DNA of 64,000 nucleotides, from contig CM059564.1 of the NCBI GenBank assembly GCA_030386875.1, positions 64,957,936-65,021,935 on the forward strand, written 5' to 3'. This DNA comes from Morinoia aosen. Its lineage: Eukaryota > Arthropoda > Malacostraca > Amphipoda > Talitridae. The notes below the pieces were generated by a model. It was not told the origin of the DNA. It was given only the letters and a program-made list of their open reading frames with translations, and did not search any database. How positions within the stretch are numbered: position 1 is the stretch's first letter; every line of letters starts with the position of its first letter. Both the position numbers and the translations under genes were made by a program. Below, one piece after another: positions 49,375-60,096 of this stretch.

Positions 49375-52150
49375 TTTGTTAAGTCTAGACAAACAATTTT
49401 AAACAATTTAAACAATTTATTTACCACAGGTGATACAGAGATAAAATGTTTCTTAAGTCTAGTACAATGGTCAAATTTGAGTATAGCTACCTGTGGGCCC
49501 GAATAAGTTCAGTGACTTCTAGGGCATCCTACCATCAAGGTTAGTCTTAGGAGTACAATAATGTTTAACCTAATTCACTTAAACTAGAGACGCATTAGAC
49601 TGATCAATGAGATAATTAACTCGAAATTAGACACTTCATTTCACAATATAGTTCATATGGACTTGATTTAACAGTATAGTCGACAAACGATTCATGAACA
49701 GACTGAAGATCGGCGAAATTAACCACGGCGAATTACATTATTACGACCAGTTATGTAGGTGACAAGGTTTGACTCTGTGATCTTACACGACTAGTAATCT
49801 GATAGGAAGTGAGACTCAAGATTATTTTTGAATACCTTATAAGAATTACTTTCACGGATCTCCGCAGGTATTGAGTTCCAAGTTTTAGTTCCAACGAAGA
49901 GGATACTGTGTTGTGACCGAGCCTTTGAGTAATAAGGAAGCATGAATTTACTTCTATTTCGGGTTAAATGGTCGTGATGACCAGTTTGCGCAGTTAATAG
50001 TTGTTTTAGGCTATTGTCGCCATCATTTGTTAATGTTTTGTAAATGAAATTGCAAATGGAGATTTTGTAGAGATCCGAGAGCTTAAGTATTCGTAAATTT
50101 TTGAATGAGTCATTTGTGTGAGCATTATATTCTAGATTCTTTACCGCTCTTATGGCTCTTTTTTGCAGGGTAAAAATTTTGTTGGTTTTATTTTTATCAG
50201 TTCCGTACCATGCTTCTATTCCGTATTGCAAGTATGGTGAAATGAGCGTTCGGTAGAGCATTTGTAAGGCTGTTTCAGGCAGGAAATTTTTAACTTTATT
50301 TAGGATTCCGATAGATTTTGATAATTTAGAACTAATATGAGCGATGTGCTCTTTAAAGGTTAGATGTTTGTCTATTATGATGCCCAGGAATTTACTTGAG
50401 TGGGTTTCTTCGATTTCACCTTCGCCAATTTGAATGCGTGGGAGAGATATATTTTTCTTGTATGAGAATGTAATATATTTTGTTTTATCGATATTAAGGC
50501 TTATTTTATTAGCTTTAAGCCACAATGAAACCTTATGAAGTTCATTATTTATACGCTCCGCCATCCTAGCGGGATTTTGGTCTGGAAGGACCGCAGAAAG
50601 GGTACTGTCATCGGCAAAGAGTATGAATTTGAAGAATGATGTAGATTTAATGATATCATTGATAAAAATTAGAAATAGGAGAGGCCCAAGGACAGATCCT
50701 TGTGGAACTCCATGGCTAATTGTCTGTGGGTCTGATTCTGCGTCGTCAATGACAACGTATTGTTTCCGATTTGCTAAGTATGATCTGAACCAATCATGGG
50801 CAGCCCCTCGAATGCCATAACAGTGTAGTTTCGAGAGTAATACGTTATGGTCCACACAATCGAATGCTTTTCGAAAGTCAAGAAAAACGGAGAAAACAAG
50901 CTTTCCTTCATCTATATTAGAATAAAGGTATTGCAAATGATTTAATACCGCTTGTGTCGTAGATTTCTTAGAACGAAAACCGTATTGTTTGTCGTAGAGG
51001 AAAGATTTTTGTTCAAAATACGAATACACTTTTTTATACACAATTTTCTCGAATATTTTGCTAATAATTGGTAGTACAGAGATAGGTCTATAATTGTTAA
51101 TGCAGTTTTTATCGCCATTTTTAAAAATAGGGGTGACTCTCGCAACTTTGAAAGAGTTGGGGGAGATACCTTGAGAAAGGGATTGGTTGATAATATAAGA
51201 TATGCACGGTGCTATTATATCAGCTATAGCCTTAAGAACTTTAGCCGAAAAATTTTTCAATCCACTTGATTTATTTTTCAAGTTGTTTATGCACGTAATT
51301 ACATCGGAGGGATTAGTTGGCGTGAAAAAGAAAGAGTTAGGTTCACGGACATGGTCCATGTATTGCAAGTGGTCTCTGGGTTCACTGAAGACACTATCGG
51401 CTATATTTTTTCCTATGTTTACAAAAAAGTTGTTAAACACAGTTGCAATATCTTTTTTCTCGTGGTATTTTACATTTTCGTGAACGACGGACTCAATTGT
51501 TTTCGTAGTATTATTATTCGGTTTATAGCATGAATTAAGCAGGCGCCAAGTTTTTTTAATATCAGTTTTGTATTCAGTAAATTTGCGCGTGAAGTAGTCT
51601 CGTTTTGAGGTTCGTATTTGATTTGTCACATGATTCCTGAATCGGTTATACGTTACTTTAGATATTCGCCCTTCGTATAGTAAGGCTAGGTACGCTTGAC
51701 GTTTCTTTATATTGATCACGATATCTTCAGTAATCCAGGGCTTATGTCTATTTTTCGGCGTAATTGTGCGGGTGATTATTGGGCAACACTGGTTATATGC
51801 GGTCGTTATAATTTCAGTTAAATTTAGTATTGCTTCATCAATGTTTATCGCATTATTGTCCCGTTCATAGATGTCTAATGATGGCATTAATTCTTCTAGA
51901 ACAGTTCTCATTGTTCCCAAGTTGTATTCGTTTACACAACGAAATGAATAAGTATCAGCCTGTGGGCTGGGACAAGGATTATAGACATTTTTCTTGATGA
52001 GAAACACCGGGAAATGGTCAGATAAGTCAGAAGTTATTATTCCGGTAAGAAAATCAGTCGGATCTAACATAAAAATATTATCGAGTAACGTAGCCGATTC
52101 AGAAGCAACACGCGTAGGTTTCGTGATGATTGGAAGGAAGGAGCAAGTAC
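49375..52150 (-). mobile_element. 5'-truncated non-LTR retrotransposon (CR1/L2/Jockey-like)
   Basis: A LINE reading leftward. It lacks ORF1 and most of the endonuclease domain, so it is 5'-truncated near 52140-52150. The 3' end is taken near 49375-49420, where on the minus strand AATAAATTGTTTAAATTG and TTTAAAATTGTTTG form an imperfect short tandem tail, as in CR1/L2-type elements that end in a simple repeat and not poly(A). The 3' UTR is about 370 bp. At the 5' junction sits a 15-bp unit, TACTCATATGACAAG, repeated about 2.5 times on the plus strand (52147-52188). No clear target-site duplication was identified. Confidence 0.85.
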
Positions 52151-52184
52151 TCATATGACAAGTACTCAAATGACAAGTACTCAT
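49791..52184 (-). CDS. LINE ORF2 fragment: endonuclease end plus reverse transcriptase
   Basis: An uninterrupted 797-codon frame. Residues about 20-62 match the C-terminal end of an APE-type endonuclease, with SDHFPV at 55-60 (catalytic SDH). Residues about 345-600 are a reverse transcriptase: FLDFRKAFDCVDH with the first catalytic Asp at 436, GVPQGSVLGP at 492-501, and FADD with the paired Asp at 525-526. The rest is the usual C-terminal region ending ESHFLSDY. The nominal start ATG and first 15 or so codons come from the 15-bp junction repeat and are not part of the LINE. Catalytic residues and frame are intact, so this copy is young, but lacking most of the endonuclease it could not retrotranspose by itself. 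Exact clade needs a tree. Confidence 0.9.
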   Translation of the reverse strand: MSTCHLSTCHMSTCSFLPIITKPTRVASESATLLDNIFMLDPTDFLTGIITSDLSDHFPVFLIKKNVYNPCPSPQADTYSFRCVNEYNLGTMRTVLEELMPSLDIYERDNNAINIDEAILNLTEIITTAYNQCCPIITRTITPKNRHKPWITEDIVINIKKRQAYLALLYEGRISKVTYNRFRNHVTNQIRTSKRDYFTRKFTEYKTDIKKTWRLLNSCYKPNNNTTKTIESVVHENVKYHEKKDIATVFNNFFVNIGKNIADSVFSEPRDHLQYMDHVREPNSFFFTPTNPSDVITCINNLKNKSSGLKNFSAKVLKAIADIIAPCISYIINQSLSQGISPNSFKVARVTPIFKNGDKNCINNYRPISVLPIISKIFEKIVYKKVYSYFEQKSFLYDKQYGFRSKKSTTQAVLNHLQYLYSNIDEGKLVFSVFLDFRKAFDCVDHNVLLSKLHCYGIRGAAHDWFRSYLANRKQYVVIDDAESDPQTISHGVPQGSVLGPLLFLIFINDIIKSTSFFKFILFADDSTLSAVLPDQNPARMAERINNELHKVSLWLKANKISLNIDKTKYITFSYKKNISLPRIQIGEGEIEETHSSKFLGIIIDKHLTFKEHIAHISSKLSKSIGILNKVKNFLPETALQMLYRTLISPYLQYGIEAWYGTDKNKTNKIFTLQKRAIRAVKNLEYNAHTNDSFKNLRILKLSDLYKISICNFIYKTLTNDGDNSLKQLLTAQTGHHDHLTRNRSKFMLPYYSKARSQHSILFVGTKTWNSIPAEIRESNSYKVFKNNLESHFLSDY

Positions 52185-52188
52185 ATGA
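52147..52188. repeat. 15-bp tandem repeat at the LINE 5' junction
   Basis: TACTCATATGACAAG, TACTCAAATGACAAG and TACTCATATGATAGA follow one another. The repeat supplies the apparent start of the LINE frame. It may be filler made during integration or a pre-existing repeat at the target. Confidence 0.8.
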
Positions 52189-52195
52189 TAGACAC

Positions 52196-54047
52196 ATAAT
52201 TCGACAAGTTAATTAGAGAGATACGATAAAACCTGATGTACCGTTCAAAAAGGAAGGATATATTTCACGTACGTAAGCTTACATAAAACTATATCGTACA
52301 AGTTCAAAAAGGAGCGATTATCAAGCGACTGTCCCACTGCGAACAAAAGCCATTCAAGAACTGTAACTTCGCGATGCTATCTTAAGGAGATGGTGGCGTG
52401 TTAATTTTTTTGTGATATCTGAGATGAAAAGGATGCTGTAGCAACAGTGATATAGCTGTCAAGAACAGAAAGAATAATTTGTTCCTTGACTTTCATGAGA
52501 TGGAGACGACAATAGGTTAGCTTTGAGCTGGAACTAATGACCGGAAACAAAATAAGAAAACGCACCTACGTTCACTGGTGGCATGGCATCTCGAGGAAAG
52601 TAACGAGGCCTTCATTAGTGCCTGGTGAACATAATGTGTTCGCTTCGATGCGCGAACTACGCCCGAATAAATAGAGGAGAATGTATTACACGCAATATTG
52701 TAAAGGAAAAGTATTCAGAGAGCAAAATTATTCGGAAGGGCCACTGGTCTGCCTCGGGTACTCAGTAATGGATGTACAACAAAAGGGAAAATTTTGACAA
52801 GAAAAGGAGAATGGGTATAGATGCAAAAGAAGGGCTGCTTCCGGAGGTTATAGCGGGTTTTAATAAGGTATTGGCGAATTGATATGTGGGGGAAAAACGT
52901 ACTAGATGAAGGGAAGTCTTCAAGTGTCTCGAAATTACGTGGAGAAATACAATGAGGCAAATTTTAAAATTCTCAAAAGAGCAAGAGCGAAGAACGCAAG
53001 GACTGAACAGCATTTTTGAACTAATACAGCGAGTGTTGAGGGTGGAAGACGTAACATGTAGGGTTGAAATAGGGTCGTGACATTGCCATGATGGATTGTC
53101 GCTGCGAACGCCGTTGGTACGAAAGTTATTAGAAATGATCCCTTGATCCCTAATTAAGAAAATTAGCAAACAATTATTTAAAAAACAGTAGCTGTTCCCA
53201 GTTGATAGTGAAACGGTACAAAATAAAGGAAATATCGCGGATAGTGATGACGAAATCTAAAAGCGAAATCAAGAAGAAATTGAAAGTGGACACCGGCTAG
53301 AATAACATACGCAGATATCAACACAGGATGATCAGAGCAAAGAAGGTAATATTGAACGGTGAGATGATGCAAGTGAACGGCTTTGAACATCTCACTTTTT
53401 GTGTTGTACCAAATTGAAGGACAGAGAACGTGAGTAATGTGATCTGCGAATAAAGTACAATACAAATAAAACTAGTATTGCATTACTGCAGGTGTTCTCC
53501 GATAGAGTACGCAGGTGCAAGTATTAACCCCCGCAAAGGGAAAAGAAAATAATTAAACCTTATACGTAATGTAAATTTAACACAGCTGCTCGTTAAAATT
53601 TCGTAAGACAGAGTTAGGGTTCTCAAAACTTGTTTCTAATGAGAGGCAACAACACTACGAGATGTTTTTTCTCTAGTAGTTCCAATGAGAACAATGCAAG
53701 CGTGTAACGACTATTTAATAAGCGATAATTAACTGAAATTACACTGGAGATGACGCCCACGAGAAAATAAAGAAATGAGCAGGTTTCAAGGAGAGCAGGT
53801 GTTGTGAGAAAGTTATCGAAATGATCCTACTGCCTTGCCGAGGTGGTTTGGATCCGAAAAAAGAAATGAGCCACATCTAGCTAGTGCGGGGTGATCAAGA
53901 CGCGAGAGGAGATAATCTATGAGAAGGTAAGCCGAGGTCCGGCTGGACGGAATGCGAGAGGCAGCGAGGTTAGTGCTCTCATACAGAAGCACATGTCTGC
54001 GCGGGAACTAAAAGGATGCCCGCGAGACAAAATGATTGGAAAGTTTT
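52196..54047. other. Anonymous sequence
   Basis: No recognised gene. Minus-strand frames at 52762-53169 (135 codons) and 53178-53465 (95 codons) lie end to end with a purine-rich opposite strand. I could not match them to a family. They may be pieces of another element or chance. Confidence 0.4.
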
Positions 54048-54412
54048 GTTAGATTAGATTAAATTTTAAGCTATTTCAACCCTCCCTGACCACAATAAAG
54101 ATGTTTCCAAGAGAGGAAAGAGAAAGGCACCATTCCGAGTGGAATAAAAGGAACAAGGAATTTATGCGCACAGCACTAAGTTTTCCCAAACCCTGCGCAT
54201 AGAAACCAGATTCAAAGAAGCTTATAAAACAAAATAGAAGGTTAAAGGAAAAGGACTAGGAGCTCAAAAAAGATGGCAGTGAATCGAAAAAAGATAGAAT
54301 AATTATTCTATTTCAACTTACAGCCAACCCAACCTTCAGCTTTGGACCTCAAATCTTCCTCTGGGAGTGGTAACTCCAGTAGATACAATAGTTGCTTCCC
54401 TGTGAGAGGTTC
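54048..54412 (-). mobile_element. Family A copy, full length but diverged
   Basis: Starts with TTAGATTAGATTAAATTTTA and ends GTTGCTTCCCTGTGAGAGG. It carries the extra internal segment with CCCTGCGCATAGAAACC. The terminal GATACAATAGTTG hairpin is partly preserved. Duplication not found. Confidence 0.75.
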
Positions 54413-55229
54413 TATACCGGCAACAAATCTTTGAGACAATCCTGATGCCACGCGTAGCCAGCTTTCTTTGCGGGCGTCCGGACTGAGGGAAGAGCCGCCA
54501 GCGCGGTGCTGTGGGGGCGAGTGAGACAGGCTCCACGGCTCACAGAGACGACACAACGTTCTCACTTGAGAACATAAATACAGGATGTTGGTTCGTCCGT
54601 TTCACGCGGGTTTGCGCAAATATTAGTCTACTCCTATCGTGCTGATGATGCAAAAAGGCAATATATACAACATCATACATGTATATAATATACCCGAGCA
54701 ATTTTTAAAAATTAAAGCATCACACATAAGATGTCAAGGCAGTAGTGTACTGACTCAGCTATCAAACTCGGTTTGAAAAATTCTTCCCCTCTCGTTTTGT
54801 CCATCCCTTTGTAACTTCCCGTTAAAATCAACGAACGTAAATGTAATAAGGAGATGACATTTAGTTTCTTTGACCCTAAGCGGCAATGGGCCAATCGATG
54901 ACGTCAAGGAACTCAAAGAGCCAATCGTGTCAGTGCGTCTGGACAATCCCCGGAACTTAGCATGGAAAACGGAAAATAATTTACCGAATTGACGCCCGAC
55001 ATAAACAGGTTTTCAATAGAAAGTCACATCCTGTCTGTGACAAAGGAACGATCTGTCAGTTCACAAGAAAACCTACTGTTAAATAGGTGGTAAAATGAAA
55101 TTACCAACGCATCACGGCTTCGGGGAAGAGAAAATGTACAAATTCTTATGAAAATCTAGCAGACACAGAAATAGACAAGCACTTCAAGCTAAATCTTTCA
55201 CATGTCGAGTTTATTTACCAAGAGTTGGC
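54413..55229. other. Anonymous sequence
   Basis: No gene recognised. 54470-54560 is GC-rich and carries two overlapping short frames without motifs. Confidence 0.4.
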
Positions 55230-56464
55230 ACTTATGCGGATCCATTACTGAATGAAATGAAATTACTGACCGCAACTCAAGTGTTTGAAGCGGCAATTAA
55301 TTTATTGAGCGCGTCGCATGGCAACACTACAATGGACTCTCCCTCCCGACGCGCTCGAATGATCGAGCGCATTCTCGCCATCTAAGACGAAAATGAACAT
55401 ACCGATATAATTCGTTATTTCTGGGAGATAATTTTTATTGTGTTATTAACTAAAAGATCCTAGAAATAGGTTTAGGCTCCTCAGGCTTCGCGGGGCCGGC
55501 AAATAATAAATTACAAAGTTCCCAAACGGGTCAATGTGAAGCGTCATGCGATCAAAGGAAATGGGAATTTTATTCCCAAGAATCACTAAAGGAACCCATT
55601 TAAGAACGTTTGGTAAATCTGAAGGATATGTCAGTTATCGATTTTGTTAATTTCGATGCCTAAGCATAGTTTATTAGATCGAAATAAACAAGTTATCTTC
55701 TATGCACTTTCCATCTCAAATGAGTATTTTATTAGTTATAGCGGTAAATGACTTACCGCAACTCCAGTGTTTGAAGCGGTAAGTAATTCAAGGAGCACGT
55801 CGGACAGCAACACTGCAATGCGCACTCGCTTCCAGCGCGATCGTCATCATAGACGAAACCAAACCTACCGCTATACCTCGTTAAATACTCATTTGACGAA
55901 AAAAATATATAAGAAAAGTTGTTTATTTCGATGTTATTACCATGATTCAAGCAACAAAAAATTCGAAAACCGATGAGTAGCTGTTTATTCGAGCGCATTC
56001 GTCATCAAAGACGAAACTAAACTTACTGCTATAAATCGTAAAATACTCATTTGAGACGGAAAGTGCATTGAAGAAAACTTGTTTATTTTGATTCAATTAA
56101 TTAGGTTCAGGCACCAAAAAGTGGAAAATCGATAACTGACATATCCTTCAGATTTACCGAACGTTTTACATGAATGACATTCTGTTCGCCGATGAGTTAT
56201 TTTCGAATAATTAAACTTTGAACTTGGCTTTCGCGTGCTAAGGAAGCGGGCGCGCCAAGAGGAATTTAATTAAGGTCAATATTGAATTTAATGTTGTCAA
56301 CGAATTTCATAATTTCGTAGGTAAAGATGGGTAATATAGTCGATTATAAGACATTTTACATGAATGACATTCTTCCCGGTGTTGCGTTATTTTCGAATTA
56401 TTCAACTTTGAAGCTGGCTTGTGGGCGCCATGGAAGCACGCGGGGCTAGCGTAATTTAATTAAT

Positions 56465-56752
56465 AACGGAAGCTAACCCCCTATTACAAACGTAAAGAGG
56501 TTGGGTCGTGAGGGGTAGGCACAGTTCTTTTAGTGAAAATTATAAATAAAGGTTTCGAGCGACGTTTGTTTACATCGACGCCAAGGTGGCTGCCGCCATG
56601 GCGCCAACCGGCTGAAGATGGCGGCAGCCATCTTCGAGTCGATGTAAACAAACGTCACTAGAAAGCTTTATTTATAATTTTCACTAAAAGAACTGTTGCT
56701 ACCCCTCACGACCCAACCTCTTTACGTTTGTAATAGGGGTTAGCTTCCATTT
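56465..56752. repeat. Core hairpin 1 of the foldback region
   Basis: Arms of about 140 bp start with ACGGAAGCTAACCCC on the left and end GGGGTTAGCTTCC on the right, sharing ACAAACGTAAAGAGGTTGGG and GTGAAAATTATAAAT. The tip is GC-rich, with GCTGCCGCCAT paired to ATGGCGGCAGC. Confidence 0.88.
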
Positions 56753-56959
56753 TCATTGCTAAAACAATGACTGTTTTTGCGTTAAAAGGGCCATTCAGGA
56801 GCGCCGTTCGTATAACTTCAAATTTAAATAACTCGAAAACTAAGCATTTCCGGGCACATTGTCATTCGTGTAAAACGTCTTAAAACCGACTATATTACCC
56901 ATCTCTACCTACGAAATTATGAAATTCGTTGACAACATTAAATTCAATATTGACCTTAA

Positions 56960-57180
56960 TTAATAACGGAAGCTCACCCCCTATTACAAACGTAAAGAGG
57001 TTGGGTCGTGAGGGGGAGCCACGGTTCTTCTAGTAAAAATTATAAATAGAGGTTCAAAGCAACCCATTAAGGTCACGTCAACAATTGTGTTCACATCTGC
57101 TCCAAGATGGCGGCGGCCGTACCGGGTGGCGCCATCTTTGAGCTGACGGTGAAGGTAACGATGTAATAATGACGACTAAA
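56960..57180 (+). repeat. Lone arm of the core hairpin, with a GC-rich mini-hairpin
   Basis: Repeats the left arm of core hairpin 1 (GGAAGCTCACCCC, AAAGAGGTTGGGTCGTGAGG) without a matching right arm. It ends in CAAGATGGCG and CGCCATCTTTG, a small palindrome at about 57102-57142. This extra arm shifts the centre of the outer symmetry. Confidence 0.8.
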
Positions 57181-57801
57181 AGAAACAAAATTCACTAAGT
57201 ACGAGACATAGTGCTTTACCTTTTTGTGTTATTAACTGATAACAATATTTCGTATTATTTTATTATCAATTTTTATCATTCTTTCATTTCCACGAAGTTC
57301 TGGCGAAAACTTTGGTAAATCTTAAGGACTTGACAGTTGTCAATTTTCCACTTTTTGGTGCCTGGACCTAATTAATTGAATCAAAATAAACAAATTTTCT
57401 TCTATGCACTTTTCGTCTCAAATGAGTATTTTACGATTTATAGCGGCAAGTTTAGTTTCGTCATTGATGACGAATGCGCTCGAATAAACAGCTACTCATC
57501 GATTTTCGAATTTTTGTTGCTTGAAACATGGTAATAACATCGAAATAAACAACTTTTCGGTAAATGTAAAGGACTTGACCATAATCGATTTCCCACTTTT
57601 TGATCAACAATGACTGTTAATTAAACCAAAATAAACAAGTTTTCTTCAATGCACTTTCCGTCGGAAATGAGTATTTTAAAAGTTATGGCATTAAATGAGT
57701 TACCGTAACTCCAGTCTTTGAGTCGGGGAAAAATATACCGCGCGGTCCGACGTGAAAGTAAACAGGCGTTCCCGCGCGCCAACCAAGCCGACGAAGAGCA
57801 A

Positions 57802-57932
57802 ACCCCCTATTACAAACGTAAAGAGGTTGGGTCGTGAGGGGTAGCAACAGTTCTTTTAGTGAAAATTATAAAACGAAAAGAACTGTGGCTACCCCTCACG
57901 ACCCAACCTCTTTACGTTTGTAATAGGGTGAT
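57802..57932. repeat. Core hairpin 2 of the foldback region
   Basis: A short hairpin of the same arm sequence: CCCCCTATTACAAACGTAAA on the left and TTTACGTTTGTAATAGGG on the right, arms about 60 bp with almost no loop. It sits inside the larger inverted pair 57555-57740 and 57935-58105. Confidence 0.88.
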
Positions 57933-58761
57933 GCACAATGGAGTTCCGGTAACTCATTTAATGCCATAACTTTTAAAATACTCATTTCCGACGGAAAGTG
58001 CATTGAAGAAAACTTGTATATTTTGGTCTCATCAACAATATTTGTTGATCAAAAAGTGGAAAATCGATTATGGTCAAGTCCTTTACATTTACCAACTTTT
58101 CTTCTATACACTTTTTCCGTCAAATGAGTATTTAACGAGGTATAGCGGTAGGTTTGGTTTCGTCTTTCAAGACAGAGCGCTGGAAGCGAGACGCCATTGC
58201 AGTATTGCCATACAACTCGATCAAAGAATTTCTTTCCGCTTCAAAGACTGGAGTTGCGGTAAGTCATTTACCGCTATAACTAATAAAATACTCACTTGAG
58301 ACGAAAAGTGCATAGAAGAAAACTTGTTTATTTTGGTGTCATTAACCATGTTTAGCCATTACAATTTGCAAAATCGACAACTGTCATGTCCTTCAGATTT
58401 ACCAAAACTTTAACACCTCATGATCCGAACTTTGCCTTTTCCGACCCAACCTGGACGTACTGTGTTGCACATTTTGCGCGGAAAAGCAATTTCACCTATA
58501 ACTTCAAAGCTGAATATTTCGAAAATAACGCATCAGCTAGCAGAATGTCATTCATGTAAAGCGTTCTTAAATGGGTTCCTTTAGTGATTCTTGGGGTCGG
58601 AATTACTATTTTCCGTGATCGCATCACGCTTCACATTGACCCCCAAACGTACTCTACCCAAACTAAACCTACCACTATAACTCGTAAAATAATCGTTTGC
58701 ACCAAAAATTGCATAGCAGAAAAGTTGCTTATTTCGATGTAATTACCATGATCAGGCAACA

Positions 58762-59123
58762 TATTAGATTAGATTATTAGTTAGTTTAAGCCTCCCTATC
58801 CTCAACGAATGAGATCCAAAGAGAAGAAGGAAGAAAGCACCATTTAGTATGGAGTTAAGGGAACGCGGAATCCATGCAGAAAGGGCATAGAAACAGTAAG
58901 ATGAGAAAGAAGTTCATGAAACAAGATCAAAGTTGAAGAAGAAAGTAGTAGGTGCTGAAAAACAGGACAGCAGTGAACCGAAAAAAGATGGTCCGTAACA
59001 AAACAAAAACCAATGTTATTTCAACAAAAAGAAAGCCTACCTAACCTTTAGCTCGGGCCCTCACATTGTCCCCCTGGGAGCGCTAATTCCCATAGATACA
59101 ATAGTTGTATCCCCCCCGAGGGG
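58762..59123 (-). mobile_element. Family A copy, full length with 13-bp duplication
   Basis: A 362-bp copy from TATTAGATTAGATTATTAG to CCCGAGGGG, bracketed by TGATCAGGCAACA at 58749-58761 and 59124-59136 (exact, 13 bp). It landed inside a foldback-type module whose other half resumes at 59137 (AAATTTCGAAAATCGAT), so it is younger than that module. Confidence 0.93.
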
Positions 59124-59136
59124 TGATCAGGCAACA

Positions 59137-59610
59137 AAATTTCGAAAATCGATTAGTTGCATCTCCTCAATATTAACTAAATGAACTCATCAATTATTGT
59201 ACCCTTTTTATACATTCCACGCACAGAATATAAAAATTTAAAAAACACGCTTTAGGGAAGTCGATGCACTTGCTTTGCTTGACAATAACCTCAACTATTG
59301 GTGGCACGATTCGTCGGTTTACTTCACGTCATTCCACTACAAGTCAGCTATGCACAAAATGTCAATCTTAAACTTCATCGCAGAATACAATAAAGAAAAC
59401 TCCTTTAATAACTTAAACTGAACTTTGAAATTATTTGAAAGCAGCAGAAACGAATGCACGCAAAGCCAGACTTTGTTACTAAGATAAAATTCTTAGTAGC
59501 GAGGAAATTTGTTCGCGCACTCTAAGATAAACATTTTAGTTTTGAACAAATTCGAGTTGGAAATCATTCAACTATACCAAGGAATATTTAAAAAACCTGC
59601 AAGTTCTTGA
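59137..59610. other. End of the foldback-type module, then anonymous sequence
   Basis: 59137-59165 continues the module interrupted by family A. The rest holds nothing recognised. Confidence 0.45.
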
Positions 59611-60096
59611 GACGTTTTACTATCGTCTGACCAAAGGAAGATTGAGTTATTTGGTCGGAATAGTGATTTACACGTTTAGGAGCGGATAAACTAAGTGCAT
59701 GATCTCAATTATACAATCTCAAAAGCGTTGTTTCGGGGAGACAGCAACATGGTATGGAGCTGCTTCTTCTCTAAAGGTCCTCGCAAACCCCATTTGATTG
59801 AAGGAAAAATGAATTCTTGGGTACGTCTAACGATATTGAACGATCATCTTTCACATTCTACAGACGATTTGAAGATGTCAAGAGGATGGACAATGCAACA
59901 AGACAACGATTCAAAACATACGACTAAGGGCACTGCAGCACGGTTTCCATGGAATAAAACAAAAGTTATGAGATGGCCAATTCAGTCGCCACACCCAAAT
60001 CCTATCGAAAACCTGAGGAGAGAATTAAAGATACAGACTCAGTACAGGAATCCTAGAAGTCAAATATTTAAAAAAAATACAAATCTAGAAGAATAA
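59611..60096 (+). pseudogene. Broken Tc1-type (DD34E) transposase
   Basis: The C-terminal half of a Tc1 transposase. Clear family strings are NMVWSCFFSKGP, MQQDNDSKHTTK (second catalytic Asp, codon 59902-59904) and NPIENLRREL (catalytic Glu, codon 60007-60009), with 34 residues between Asp and Glu as in Tc1. Upstream in the same frame VLLSSD gives the first Asp (codon 59629-59631), followed by two stops, TAG at 59677 and TAA at 59692. The usual DLNPIE motif reads HPNPIE. The N-terminal DNA-binding part was not found, so this is a dead relic. The open part starts with a GTG at 59695, not a real start. Confidence 0.88.

Larger units (their letters stand above)
55230..58670. mobile_element. Nested foldback region built of inverted modules
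   Basis: A 3.4-kb region made almost wholly of inverted repeats. Outer arms: 55515-55905 pairs with 58110-58655 (for example CCCAAGAATCACTAAAGG with CCTTTAGTGATTCTTGGG). Middle arms: 55918-56170 with 57300-57560. Inner arms: 56258-56420 with 56810-56962. Core hairpins lie at 56465-56752 and 57555-58105. Related single modules flank it (55230-55440, 58656-58761 and 59137-59165). Open frames inside are short. The symmetry suggests a foldback transposon or repeated inverted duplication. The pairings were made by eye, so exact ends are approximate. Confidence 0.8.

Noticed and set aside
52762..53465. Two consecutive minus-strand ORFs (135 and 95 codons) just upstream of the LINE
   Set aside because: Considered as the missing 5' part of the LINE, but no endonuclease or ORF1 motif is visible and the LINE 5' junction is sharp. 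Not assigned.
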